Assembly: GCF_000964545.1 (NCBI RefSeq)
Contig: NZ_BBVD01000001.1
Span: forward strand, 271,917-335,916
DNA length: 64,000 nt
From: Comamonas thiooxydans
GTDB taxonomy: Bacteria; Pseudomonadota; Gammaproteobacteria; Burkholderiales; Burkholderiaceae_C
Direction: 5' to 3'
Both the position numbers and the translations under genes were made by a program. Positions 9,283 through 17,362 of the stretch are shown here, in pieces (positions within the stretch are counted from its first letter, which is position 1; every line of letters starts with the position of its first letter). Below the pieces are notes generated by a model that saw only the letters and a list, made by a program, of their open reading frames with translations, had not been told where the DNA came from and did no database searches.

Positions 9283-9335
9283 GCCGCGCTGTCGATGCCC
9301 TGGCTGTAGCCAGCTGAGACCGCGACAGCCGCGGC
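9283..9335. other. Nested inverted repeats between convergent genes
   Basis: GCCGCGCTGTCG (9283-9294) pairs with CGACAGCCGCGGC (9323-9335) with one bulged base, and the loop holds a second perfect hairpin, CTGGCT (9300-9305) with AGCCAG (9308-9313). It lies just after the cycA stop and before the convergent DMT gene. There is no T-run, so a classical terminator is not certain. Confidence 0.55.
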
Positions 9336-9340
9336 GGCAC

Positions 9341-9372
9341 GCTATTGATTCAGAAGCTTCTTGCGCTTTTTC
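9341..9372. repeat. Dispersed intergenic repeat, copy 2
   Basis: GCTATTGATTCAGAAGC followed by TTCTTGCGCTTTTT matches the core of the other intergenic repeats. The T-run after GCGC may help end transcription of cycA. Confidence 0.5.
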
Positions 9373-9437
9373 ATAGTTCATTTCAAAGACTTTTAGTTTT
9401 GAAAACGAACACTGGCAAGCGTGGGAAGCTCTTGAAA

Positions 9438-10370
9438 TCAGAGCTGCAGACAGATCAGCACCAGGCCCAGCATCATCAGCGCCATGCCCAACTTTTCTGT
9501 CAATGAGAGCTTCTCGCTGAACACCTTGCGCGAGACGATATAGCTGAACCCCACCTCCACCATGCCCAGGGTGCGCACGGCGGCCGCCCCCTGCATGGCA
9601 TAGGCGGTGAACCAGGCCAGCGAGGCCGCAGCGCCCATGCTGCCGGCCAGCAGCGAGATGCGCCAGGCCTTGAAGATGGGGCGCAGGCCCTGTTCATGGG
9701 TTCTGGCAATCCAGGCGCTCATGACGACGGACTGCATGGTCTGCGCGATCAGCACGCCCCAGGCCCCCGACAACCAGGGCGAGCTCACTCCCAGTGTTGC
9801 GATCTCGACCGCGCCACCGCGAAAGCCCACCGTGGCCAGCGCAAAACAGGCGCCGCAGATCAGCCCGTAGACCGAGGATTTGCTGGTCCAGGCCGAGAGC
9901 GTGAACAGTTGCCCGCGCGGCGGCAGCGACAGCATCAGCACGCCCACGGTGGCAAGAACCATGGCCAGCAGCGCCAGCCGGGTCGGCAGCTCATGCAGGA
10001 ACATGGCGGCAAACAGGGCCACCTGCAGAACCTCGGTCTTGGACAGCGTGACCGCCACGGCAAAGTTGCGCTCCTTCATAGCCATGAGCAAGGCAGCCGT
10101 GGCCGCAACCTGAAAGAAGGCACCAAGTGCGATCCAGCCCAGATAGGCGGCGCTGAACTTCGGCAGCACCTGGGACGGATCGCCCAGACCATACAGCGCC
10201 AGCAGATAGATGGCGGCAAACGGCAAGCCGTAGAGAAAGCGCACCAGCGTGGCTGGCAAGGTGCCGACCTGCGCCGTCAGCGAGCGCTGGGCCGTGTTGC
10301 GCACCGTCTGCGCCGCCGCCGCAAACAGCACCACTCCCACCCACAAATATTCCATTCCTATGCCCGGCAT
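9438..10370 (-). CDS. DMT-superfamily (EamA) transporter
   Basis: A 310-residue protein with about ten hydrophobic segments in two repeated halves, the pattern of EamA/RhaT-type metabolite exporters. The N-terminal half has the AQTVRNTAQRSL segment and an early Arg in the second segment typical of the group; the C-terminal half ends in a hydrophobic helix (MALMMLGLVLICLQL). Start at 10370 has AAGAAAG about 7 nt upstream; a second ATG five codons in is possible. The substrate cannot be inferred. The gene is convergent with cycA and divergent from nhaA, and nothing nearby points to a pathway. Confidence 0.85.
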   Translation of the reverse strand: MPGIGMEYLWVGVVLFAAAAQTVRNTAQRSLTAQVGTLPATLVRFLYGLPFAAIYLLALYGLGDPSQVLPKFSAAYLGWIALGAFFQVAATAALLMAMKERNFAVAVTLSKTEVLQVALFAAMFLHELPTRLALLAMVLATVGVLMLSLPPRGQLFTLSAWTSKSSVYGLICGACFALATVGFRGGAVEIATLGVSSPWLSGAWGVLIAQTMQSVVMSAWIARTHEQGLRPIFKAWRISLLAGSMGAAASLAWFTAYAMQGAAAVRTLGMVEVGFSYIVSRKVFSEKLSLTEKLGMALMMLGLVLICLQL

Positions 10371-10553
10371 GAGACGCTTTCTTTTCTGTTAGCGCGCCAG
10401 CATAGCGCCGGCTGCCGGACGGTGCTGACGCGATTCGTGCAGTCCACCCGCTCAAGCCAAGGTGACGTGAAGCACGAACGGCTTGCGTCCTGATGGCGAA
10501 GTCTCCACCCCGGCAAAATAACCTCAAATCCAGACCATTGCTGCGTCTTTAGC

Positions 10554-10559
10554 TACAAT
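10554..10559 (+). promoter_or_regulatory. Likely -10 box of the nhaA promoter
   Basis: TACAAT at 10554-10559 is close to the consensus and would start transcription near 10566, exactly at the 5' edge of the structured leader. A good -35 box at the right distance is not visible. Confidence 0.5.
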
Positions 10560-10565
10560 TTCAGC

Positions 10566-10719
10566 TGGGTGCCCGCCGCACGAGGTGGCGATGGCAGGTG
10601 AATGTTCATGCGCAGGTCGGGCCGCCAGCGCACCAGTCGTTTGCAGTGCAGACGGCACCAGCAGGCATTGCCTCAGGTGCCGCACGCCTTCAGCGTACGA
10701 CTCAGACACCTACCGACAC
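10566..10719 (+). promoter_or_regulatory. Structured nhaA leader RNA, candidate cation-sensing riboswitch
   Basis: The 154 nt before nhaA fold well on paper. TGCCCGCC (10570-10577) pairs with GGCG-AT-GGCA (10587-10596), leaving a 9-nt loop. GGTG (10597-10600) can pair with CACC (10631-10634). GGCACC (10654-10659) pairs with GGTGCC (10676-10681), enclosing AGGC/GCCT. The last hairpin ends 38 nt before the ATG. From memory, conserved nhaA-I and nhaA-II RNA motifs lie upstream of nhaA in several bacterial phyla and have been linked to Li+/Na+ sensing; the 5' hairpin sequence here looks similar to nhaA-I, but I cannot confirm a consensus match. Confidence 0.5.
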
Positions 10720-12108
10720 ATGGACCCACAAACACTTGTGCAGGCCCCTGCGCCTTTTGCATCCCAAAATTCACCCCGTGTTTCCGCACTGCAATCCGCG
10801 ACCGAGCGCGTGCAGGCACAAATCTCGCACCTGCTGCATATCGAATCCTTCGCCGGCATGGTGCTCATGCTGGCCGCTGCGGCAGCCCTGATCTGGGCCA
10901 ACTCCGGCGCGGCGCAAAGCTACTTTGCACTGTGGCATGCCCCCGTCGCGCTGACGCTTGGCCCCTGGAGCTTCAGCACCGATCTGCATTTCATCGTCAA
11001 CGATGTGCTGATGACGGTGTTCTTTCTGGTCGTGGGCATGGAGATCCGGCGCGAGCTGCACAACGGCGCGCTGGCCAGCCTGCGCCAGGCCAGTCTGCCG
11101 CTGATCGCTGCCATCGGCGGCGTGGCCGTGCCCGCGCTCATCTACGTGGTCCTGGCGGGCAACGACAGGACGCTGCTCAACGGCTGGGCAATTCCGACGG
11201 CGACCGACATCGCGTTTGCCGTGGGCGTGCTGGCCTTGCTGGGCCGTAATATCCCGGGTGCACTGCGTATCTTCCTGCTGGCCCTGGCCATCATCGACGA
11301 CATCGTGGCCGTGCTCATCATCGCCTTCTTCTACTCGGGCGGCCTGCAGGCCATGGGCTTTGTGGTTGCCGCAGCCGGCGTGCTGCTGGTGCTGCTGTTC
11401 AACCGCATGGGCATTGCCGCCGCGCCCCTGTATGTGCTGCCCGGAGCCATTCTCTGGTTCGGTCTGCTCAAGACCGGCGCTCATCCCACTCTGGCAGGTG
11501 TGGTGCTGGGTCTGATGACGCCTGTGTTTGTACGCCCCGCTTCCATGCCGCTGCTGATCACGGCACAGACGGCCATGCGCAAGGCCGGTGAGCAGATGCT
11601 GAGCGGCCGCCCCGATCCGCAGCACCTGCTGCAGGAGTTGCGCATTGCCCAGCTCGCACAGCGCGACCTGCTGCCGCCTGCTCTGCGCCTGCCCATGATT
11701 CTTCATCCCTGGGTGGCTTTTTGCATCATGCCCATTTTTGCGCTGGCCAATGCCGGCGTGCAGTTCTCGGGCATAGACCTGAGCGCTGCCGCACCGCAGA
11801 CCACGGCCATGGCCGTGCTGGTGGCCCTGGTGCTGGGCAAGCCCCTGGGGGTCTTCATCTGCACCTGGCTGGCTGTCAAGAGCGGGCTGTGCAGCCTGCC
11901 CGAGGGCCTGAACTGGCGCGGCGTGCTGCTGGTGGGTCTGCTGGCCGGCATAGGCTTTACCATGTCCATCTTTGTCGGCGGCCTGGCCTTTACGGATGCT
12001 TCCCTGCTGGGCGCGGCCAAGCTGGGCATTCTGGCCGGCTCGGCCATGGCAGCCTTGCTGGGACTGGGCTATGGCTTTGCCATGCGCAAGCGTTTCGAGC
12101 AGCCCTGA
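10720..12108 (+). CDS. nhaA: Na+/H+ antiporter NhaA
   Basis: A 462-residue inner-membrane antiporter that expels Na+ (and Li+) in exchange for protons. Family features include HFIVNDVLMTVFFLVVGMEI, PTATDIAFAVGVLALLG and the cation-binding Asp pair in ALAIIDDIVAVLII. The C-terminal GIGFTMSIFVGGLAF motif is also present. It is longer than E. coli NhaA (388 aa) because of an extended N-terminus and a loop near the middle (TAMRKAGEQMLSGRPDPQHLL). I placed the start at MDPQTLVQ (10720), since upstream in-frame codons overlap the structured leader and are rich in Cys and Arg. Shine-Dalgarno is weak, which would suit riboswitch control of initiation. The gene ends at a strong terminator. Confidence 0.92.
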   Translation: MDPQTLVQAPAPFASQNSPRVSALQSATERVQAQISHLLHIESFAGMVLMLAAAAALIWANSGAAQSYFALWHAPVALTLGPWSFSTDLHFIVNDVLMTVFFLVVGMEIRRELHNGALASLRQASLPLIAAIGGVAVPALIYVVLAGNDRTLLNGWAIPTATDIAFAVGVLALLGRNIPGALRIFLLALAIIDDIVAVLIIAFFYSGGLQAMGFVVAAAGVLLVLLFNRMGIAAAPLYVLPGAILWFGLLKTGAHPTLAGVVLGLMTPVFVRPASMPLLITAQTAMRKAGEQMLSGRPDPQHLLQELRIAQLAQRDLLPPALRLPMILHPWVAFCIMPIFALANAGVQFSGIDLSAAAPQTTAMAVLVALVLGKPLGVFICTWLAVKSGLCSLPEGLNWRGVLLVGLLAGIGFTMSIFVGGLAFTDASLLGAAKLGILAGSAMAALLGLGYGFAMRKRFEQP

Positions 12109-12133
12109 ACGCCACGACACACCGCCGGAAATC

Positions 12134-12167
12134 AAAAAGGTCAGCCCTGCAAAGGACTGACCTTTTT
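12134..12167. terminator. Bidirectional terminator between nhaA and lldD1
   Basis: AAAAAGGTCAG (12134-12144) pairs with CTGACCTTTTT (12157-12167), with more T residues following. It serves the convergent nhaA and lldD1 genes. Confidence 0.9.
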
Positions 12168-12184
12168 TTCATGCCGCAGAACAA

Positions 12185-13363
12185 TCAGCTCTGCTCGAAA
12201 GGTTTCGGGTAAGTGCCGGGCAACAGAATTTCTTTGCCGACCTGGTTGATATTGGTGTGCCCGCAGAAGGCCATGGTGGTGTCCAGTTCCTTGTGGATGA
12301 TCTGCAACGCCTTGCTCACGCCGGCCTGGCCATAAGCGCCCAGACCGTAGAGGAAGCTGCGACCTATCATCGTGCCTTGCGCACCCAGTGCACGGGCCTT
12401 GAGCACGTCCTGACCGCTGCGAATGCCGCCATCCATCCAGACTTCGATGTCCTTGCCCGCAGCCTCTGCAATCGATGGCAAGGCTGCAATCGAAGAAGGC
12501 GCACCATCGAGCTGACGGCCGCCATGGTTGCTGACCACCAGCGCATCAGCACCGCTTTGTGCAGCCAGACGCGCATCTTCGGCATCCATCACGCCCTTGA
12601 GAATGATCTTGCCGCCCCAGAGCTTCTTGATCCATTCCACATCGCTCCAGTTCAGTGACGGATCGAACTGATCTGCCGTCCAGGACGACAGCGAGGACAC
12701 ATCGCCCACACCATCCACATGGCCGACGATATTGCCAAAGCTGCGGCGCTTGGTACCCAGCATTCCAAGGCACCAGTGCGGCTTGGTCGCCAGATTGATG
12801 AGGTTTGCCAGCGTGGGCTTGGGCGGGGTGGACAGACCGTTCTTGATGTCCTTGTGGCGCTGACCCAGGATCTGCAGGTCCAGCGTCACCACCAGCGCCG
12901 AGCAGTTGGCTGCCTTGGCCCGATTGATCAGGCGCTCCATGAAGGCCTTGTCGCGCATCACATAGAGCTGGAACCAGAACGGATGGCGATCGGTGTGCTC
13001 GGCTATGTCCTCCAGCGAGCAGATGCTCATGGTGGACAGCGTGAACGGCACGCCAAAGGCCTTGGCGGCCTTGGCTCCAAGAATCTCGCCATCGGCATGC
13101 TGCATGCCGGTCAGGCCCGTGGGTGCAATCGCCACCGGCATGGCGACCTCCTCGCCGATCATGGTGGTGCGCGTGCTGCGCCCTTCCATGTTCACGGCCA
13201 CACGCTGACGCAACTTGATTGACCGGAACTCGTCTTCGTTGGCCCGATACGTGCCTTGGGTGTAAGAGCCCGAATCGGCGTAGTCATAAAACATGCGCGG
13301 CACACGACGCTTGGCCACCACACGCAGGTCTTCGATACAGGTGATTTTGGAAAGATCGCTCAC
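12185..13363 (-). CDS. lldD: FMN-dependent alpha-hydroxy-acid dehydrogenase (L-lactate dehydrogenase), first copy
   Basis: A 392-residue enzyme of the FMN-binding (S)-2-hydroxyacid oxidase/dehydrogenase family. It has the FYDYADSGS segment, the substrate-side MPVAIAPTGLTGM and WFQLYVMRD motifs, and the catalytic His in VVSNHGGRQLDG. The FMN phosphate-binding MDGGIRSGQD is also present. It most probably oxidises L-lactate to pyruvate with electrons going to the quinone pool, though the family also uses other 2-hydroxyacids. Start is GTG at 13363. It is divergent from an lldP gene 198 nt away and is a paralogue of the lldD copy at 18130-19266, from which it differs clearly (for example the longer C-terminal tail ending GTYPKPFEQS). 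Confidence 0.88.
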   Translation of the reverse strand: MSDLSKITCIEDLRVVAKRRVPRMFYDYADSGSYTQGTYRANEDEFRSIKLRQRVAVNMEGRSTRTTMIGEEVAMPVAIAPTGLTGMQHADGEILGAKAAKAFGVPFTLSTMSICSLEDIAEHTDRHPFWFQLYVMRDKAFMERLINRAKAANCSALVVTLDLQILGQRHKDIKNGLSTPPKPTLANLINLATKPHWCLGMLGTKRRSFGNIVGHVDGVGDVSSLSSWTADQFDPSLNWSDVEWIKKLWGGKIILKGVMDAEDARLAAQSGADALVVSNHGGRQLDGAPSSIAALPSIAEAAGKDIEVWMDGGIRSGQDVLKARALGAQGTMIGRSFLYGLGAYGQAGVSKALQIIHKELDTTMAFCGHTNINQVGKEILLPGTYPKPFEQS

Positions 13364-13561
13364 GACTTCTAGCCTTGTAATTGGAGTTGAACCCGATGGT
13401 AGCCCTCATCGCCGTCATCGGCAGTTCACTATGGTTTGAAGTGATTTATGCCGGTTTTGAAATTTTCTTCAGCGAGGGGAAATCAAGGGCTAATGCTAGG
13501 TATGCAAGCCTATTCGCACAGCCACCATCCTTGTCACCACAACAAACAGGAGACAACAGAG

Positions 13562-15220
13562 ATGGTTTGGCAACAGGTCTATGACCCTCTATCGAATATG
13601 TGGCTATCCACATTGCTGGCGGCCATTCCGGTCGTGGTGATGCTGGTGGGCCTTGGTTTTCTGCACATGAAGGCCCACCTGGCCGCAGGAGCAGGCCTGA
13701 TTGCAGCGCTGCTGATTGCAGTCTTTGTCTACAACATGCCCGGCGAAATGGCGGGGCGCGCAGCCTTGTTCGGCGGCTTCACCGGCCTGCTGCCCATTGG
13801 CTGGATTGTGCTGAACATCATCTTCCTGCATCAGCTGACCGAGCAGAACGGCAGCTTCAAGGTGCTGCAGGACTCACTTTCCGGGATTACCGAAGACCGC
13901 CGCATCCAGTTGCTGCTGATTGCCTTTTCTTTCGGTGCCTTTTTCGAGGGCGCTGCCGGCTTCGGGACCCCCGTGGCCGTGACGGCAGCCATCCTGATCG
14001 GCCTGGGCTTTTCTCCACTGGCGGCATCCGGTCTGTCACTGATCGCCAATACCGCACCCGTGGCCTTTGGCGCCCTGGGCACGCCCGTCATCACGCTGGC
14101 CAAGGTCCATGGCTACGATCTGATGGAAGTGACCGCCATGATCGGCCGCCAGCTGCCTTTCTTCTCGGTGCTGGTGCCGTTCTGGCTGATCTGGGCCTTT
14201 GCCGGTCGCAAGGGCATGATGGAGATCTGGCCCGCGATTCTGGTCACCGGCCTGTCGTTTGCCATTCCCCAGTATCTGGTCTCCAACTTCATCGGCCCAG
14301 AGCTGGTGGACATCATCGCGGCCATTGTTTCCATGGCCAGCCTGATCCTGTTCCTGCGCGTCTGGCAGCCCAAGAAGATCTGGACCTCGGCCTCGCTGCG
14401 CGGCAAGGATATCAGCGCCTCCGAAGTCAAGCCGCCGCAGCCCGTGGCCAAGCACAGCAAGAGCGCGCTGATCGCCGCCTGGACACCCTGGATCATTCTC
14501 TCGGTGTTTGTGTTCATCTGGGGCCTGCCGCCGGTCAAGGCCTGGCTCAACAGCCTGTTTGCCCCCGCCTTCCCCATGACGGGCCTGCACAATCTGATCG
14601 AGAAAATGCCGCCCGTGGTGCCCCAGCCGACCAAGGAGGGTGCGGTCTACACGCTGAACCTGCTGTCTGCCACCGGAACCGCCATTCTGTTCTCGGCCAT
14701 CGTCAGTGCCTTCGTCATGAAGTACAACCCGGTGACCATAGCGCGCACCTTCTTCAAGACCACATGGCTGGTGCGCTACTCGCTGCTGACCATCGTGCTG
14801 ATGCTGGCCCTGGGCACGCTGACACGCTACTCGGGCACAGACACCACCCTGGGCCTGGCCTTTGCCAACACCGGTGTGCTCTACCCCTTCTTCGGCACGC
14901 TGATGGGCTGGCTGGGCGTGGCGCTCACAGGCTCGGACACTGCATCCAACGTGCTGTTCGGCGGCATGCAGAAGGTCGCCGCCGACCAACTGGGCCTGTC
15001 CCCCAACCTCATGGGCGCCGCCAACAGCTCGGGCGGCGTGATGGGCAAGATGATCGATGCGCAATCCATCGTCGTGGCTTCGACCGCCACACGCTGGTTC
15101 AACCGCGAAGGCGACATCCTGCGTTACGTATTCTTCCACTCCATCGCCCTGGCCTGCCTGATGGGCCTGTTCGTCACCATGCAGGCCTATGTCTGGCCGT
15201 TCAAGCTAATGGTGAACTGA
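13562..15220 (+). CDS. lldP: L-lactate permease LldP, first copy
   Basis: A 552-residue multi-span permease (LctP family). Conserved segments include GFGTPVAVTAAILIGLGF, NTAPVAFGALGTPV, the VALTGSDTASNVLFG motif and GGVMGKMIDAQSIVVA. The family imports L-lactate, D-lactate or glycolate with protons. I chose ATG 13562 because AGGAGA lies about 8 nt upstream; the longer frame from 13448 adds non-family residues. It is divergent from lldD1. Unlike the second copy, I see no complete LldR-type operator upstream, only a half-site (AATTGG at 13379-13384), so it may be controlled differently. Confidence 0.92.
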   Translation: MVWQQVYDPLSNMWLSTLLAAIPVVVMLVGLGFLHMKAHLAAGAGLIAALLIAVFVYNMPGEMAGRAALFGGFTGLLPIGWIVLNIIFLHQLTEQNGSFKVLQDSLSGITEDRRIQLLLIAFSFGAFFEGAAGFGTPVAVTAAILIGLGFSPLAASGLSLIANTAPVAFGALGTPVITLAKVHGYDLMEVTAMIGRQLPFFSVLVPFWLIWAFAGRKGMMEIWPAILVTGLSFAIPQYLVSNFIGPELVDIIAAIVSMASLILFLRVWQPKKIWTSASLRGKDISASEVKPPQPVAKHSKSALIAAWTPWIILSVFVFIWGLPPVKAWLNSLFAPAFPMTGLHNLIEKMPPVVPQPTKEGAVYTLNLLSATGTAILFSAIVSAFVMKYNPVTIARTFFKTTWLVRYSLLTIVLMLALGTLTRYSGTDTTLGLAFANTGVLYPFFGTLMGWLGVALTGSDTASNVLFGGMQKVAADQLGLSPNLMGAANSSGGVMGKMIDAQSIVVASTATRWFNREGDILRYVFFHSIALACLMGLFVTMQAYVWPFKLMVN

Positions 15221-15362
15221 GCCCCCGAGCCGCTTTGCGGCTTGCCCTGACGGGACACCCTAAAGGGCCACACTGGCCCTTGCTCGGCATCTCTGGCCTG
15301 GGCCGCGGCAGTTTTCCACCGCGCATGTCCCTTTTCTCAACCCACCAGGTGGGCACACCAGC

Positions 15363-15394
15363 AGCCGCAGCGCCTTCGGGCCTGCGGCTTTTTT
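15363..15394 (+). terminator. Intrinsic terminator of lldP1
   Basis: AGCCGCAG (15363-15370) pairs with CTGCGGCT (15382-15389) and is followed by TTTTTT. Confidence 0.88.
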
Positions 15395-15417
15395 GCGCCG
15401 TTTGCAGGGGATCAGCG

Positions 15418-15448
15418 TAATACCAATCTGCAAATTGGTATTACCAAT
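15418..15448 (+). promoter_or_regulatory. LldR-type operator O1 (overlapping palindromes)
   Basis: TAATACCAAT (15418-15427) and ATTGGTATTA (15434-15443) form a perfect 10-bp inverted repeat with a 6-nt spacer. The right half is also part of a perfect palindrome, ATTGGTA-T-TACCAAT (15434-15448). TTGGT-N-ACCAA matches the operator type known for E. coli LldR. Confidence 0.8.
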
Positions 15449-15500
15449 CAATTATTAAAAACAAGGGAAAACCACTAATTCATGACCAAAACCCCATTTC

Positions 15501-15506
15501 TATAAT
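15501..15506 (+). promoter_or_regulatory. -10 box of the lldP2-lldR-lldD2 promoter
   Basis: A perfect TATAAT in an AT-rich stretch, predicting a start near 15512. TTCATG at 15479-15484 (16-nt spacing) is the best -35 candidate but is poor. Confidence 0.6.
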
Positions 15507-15530
15507 CCATCCAACCCGAAATCGCCACAC

Positions 15531-15545
15531 ATTGGTCATACCAAT
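15531..15545 (+). promoter_or_regulatory. LldR-type operator O2
   Basis: ATTGGTCATACCAAT is a near-perfect palindrome (one mismatch next to the centre), located about 20-34 nt downstream of the predicted start. O1 and O2 centres are 97 bp apart and bracket the promoter. Confidence 0.8.
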
Positions 15546-15680
15546 TTAACAAGCGAAGCCGAACAAGACTGCATGACAGCGTCCGGCGCAGGGCGGCATG
15601 GTTGTTTAAAGAATTGACGGGGAAGCTTCTGGACGCTCAGGAGGGTTGCCCTCCCCGCATAAATCCAGGAGATCAAGGCA

Positions 15681-17345
15681 ATGCAAGAAATCTGGTCGCA
15701 GAACTACGACCCCGCAGGCAATGTGTGGGTGTCGGCGCTGGTGGCGCTGATACCCATCATCTTTTTCTTTCTCGCACTGACCAAGCTGCGCCTCAAGGGC
15801 TATGTGGCGGGCACCATCACGGTGGCGCTGTCCCTGGCCGTGGCGCTGCTCTTCTACCGCATGCCCGTGGCCAATGCGCTGGCAGCAGGCGTCTACGGCT
15901 TCTTCTACGGCCTGTGGCCGATTGCCTGGATCATTGTCGCGGCGGTGTTTCTCTACAAGGTCTCGGTCAAGACCGGACAGTTCGACATCATCCGCTCGTC
16001 GATTCTCTCGGTCACAGAAGACCAGCGCCTGCAGCTCATCCTGGTGGGCTTTTGCTTCGGTGCCTTCCTTGAGGGAGCCGCCGGCTTCGGCGCCCCCGTG
16101 GCCATCACGGCTGCGCTGCTGGTGGGCCTGGGTTTCAGGCCTCTGTATGCAGCCGGCCTGTGCCTGATCGGCAATACCGCCCCCGTGGCCTTCGGCGCCA
16201 TGGGCATTCCCGTCATCGTGGCCGGTCAGGTCTCGGGCGTCGATGTCATGGCCATCAGCCAGATGGCCGGCCGCCAGTTGCCGTTCATGACCATCATCGT
16301 GCTGTTCTGGCTCATGGCCATCATGGACGGCTGGCGCGGCGTGAAGGAAACCTGGCCTGCGGTGCTGGTGGGCGGCGGCAGCTTTGCACTCGGACAGTTT
16401 CTGACGGCCAACTACATCGGCCCCGAACTGCCGGACATCACCTCGGCCATCTTCGCCCTGGTGACACTGACCACTTTCCTCAAGTTCTGGCAGCCCAAGC
16501 GCATCTTCCGCTTCGACACCGAGCCGGGCGCAGCAAAGATCCAGACGACAGCCCCTGCCAAACTGACGACCGGCATGGTGATCAAGGCCTGGTCGCCCTT
16601 CATCATCCTCACGGCCATGGTGACCATCTGGAGCCTCAAGCCCTTCAAGGCGCTGTTCGCCTCGGGCGGTGCACTGTCCGGCACGGTCTTCAGCATTCCC
16701 GTGCCCATGCTGCACAATCTGGTGCAGAAAATGGCTCCCGTCGTCGCCGCGCCCACGCCCTATGGTGCGGTCTATTCCTTCAACTGGCTGTCGGCCACTG
16801 GAACCGCGATCCTGATCGCCGCCGTGCTCGCCATTCTTTTGCTGCGCCTCAAGCCAGCCGTGGCAGTCCAGACCCTGGGCGAGACCTTCAAGGAACTGGC
16901 CCTGCCCATCTACTCCATCGGCATGGTGCTGGCCTTTGCCTTCATCGCCAACTACTCCGGCCTGTCCACCACGCTGGCCATGGCGCTGGCCCATACGGGC
17001 AAGGCCTTTGCGTTCTTCTCGCCCTTCCTGGGCTGGGTCGGCGTATTCCTCACGGGCTCAGACACCTCGGCCAATGCGCTGTTCGGCGCCCTGCAGGCCA
17101 CGACGGCCGCCCAGCTGGGGCTGCCCGAGGTTCTGGCCGTGACGGCCAACACCACCGGCGGTGTGACCGGCAAGATGATCTCGCCCCAGTCCATCGCCAT
17201 TGCCTGCGCAGCCGTGGGCCTGGCCGGCAAGGAATCGGACCTGTTCCGCTTCACCGTCAAGCACAGTCTGGCCTTTCTGGTGCTGATCGGCATCATCTGC
17301 ACGCTGCAGGCTTATGTGTTTCCGTGGATGATTCCTACCACCTGA
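15681..17345 (+). CDS. lldP: L-lactate permease LldP, second copy
   Basis: A 554-residue LctP-family lactate permease with the same conserved segments as the first copy (GFGAPVAITAALLVGLGF, NTAPVAFGAMGIPV, LTGSDTSANALFG, GGVTGKMISPQSIAIA) but otherwise well diverged. Start ATG 15681 has AGGAG about 11 nt upstream. It is the first gene of an lldP-lldR-lldD operon, the same order as in E. coli, with the regulator starting 17 nt after its stop. The promoter is flanked by two LldR-type operators, so induction by lactate is expected. Confidence 0.93.
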   Translation: MQEIWSQNYDPAGNVWVSALVALIPIIFFFLALTKLRLKGYVAGTITVALSLAVALLFYRMPVANALAAGVYGFFYGLWPIAWIIVAAVFLYKVSVKTGQFDIIRSSILSVTEDQRLQLILVGFCFGAFLEGAAGFGAPVAITAALLVGLGFRPLYAAGLCLIGNTAPVAFGAMGIPVIVAGQVSGVDVMAISQMAGRQLPFMTIIVLFWLMAIMDGWRGVKETWPAVLVGGGSFALGQFLTANYIGPELPDITSAIFALVTLTTFLKFWQPKRIFRFDTEPGAAKIQTTAPAKLTTGMVIKAWSPFIILTAMVTIWSLKPFKALFASGGALSGTVFSIPVPMLHNLVQKMAPVVAAPTPYGAVYSFNWLSATGTAILIAAVLAILLLRLKPAVAVQTLGETFKELALPIYSIGMVLAFAFIANYSGLSTTLAMALAHTGKAFAFFSPFLGWVGVFLTGSDTSANALFGALQATTAAQLGLPEVLAVTANTTGGVTGKMISPQSIAIACAAVGLAGKESDLFRFTVKHSLAFLVLIGIICTLQAYVFPWMIPTT

Positions 17346-17362
17346 AACTCCTGCCCGACCCC

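Noticed and set aside
10585..10719. NhaA N-terminal extension from an upstream ATG
   Set aside because: It would translate through the structured leader and give a Cys/Arg-rich peptide not typical of NhaA; the leader is better explained as regulatory RNA.
13364..13561. LldR operator between lldD1 and lldP1
   Set aside because: Only one half-site (AATTGG) was found, not a palindrome.
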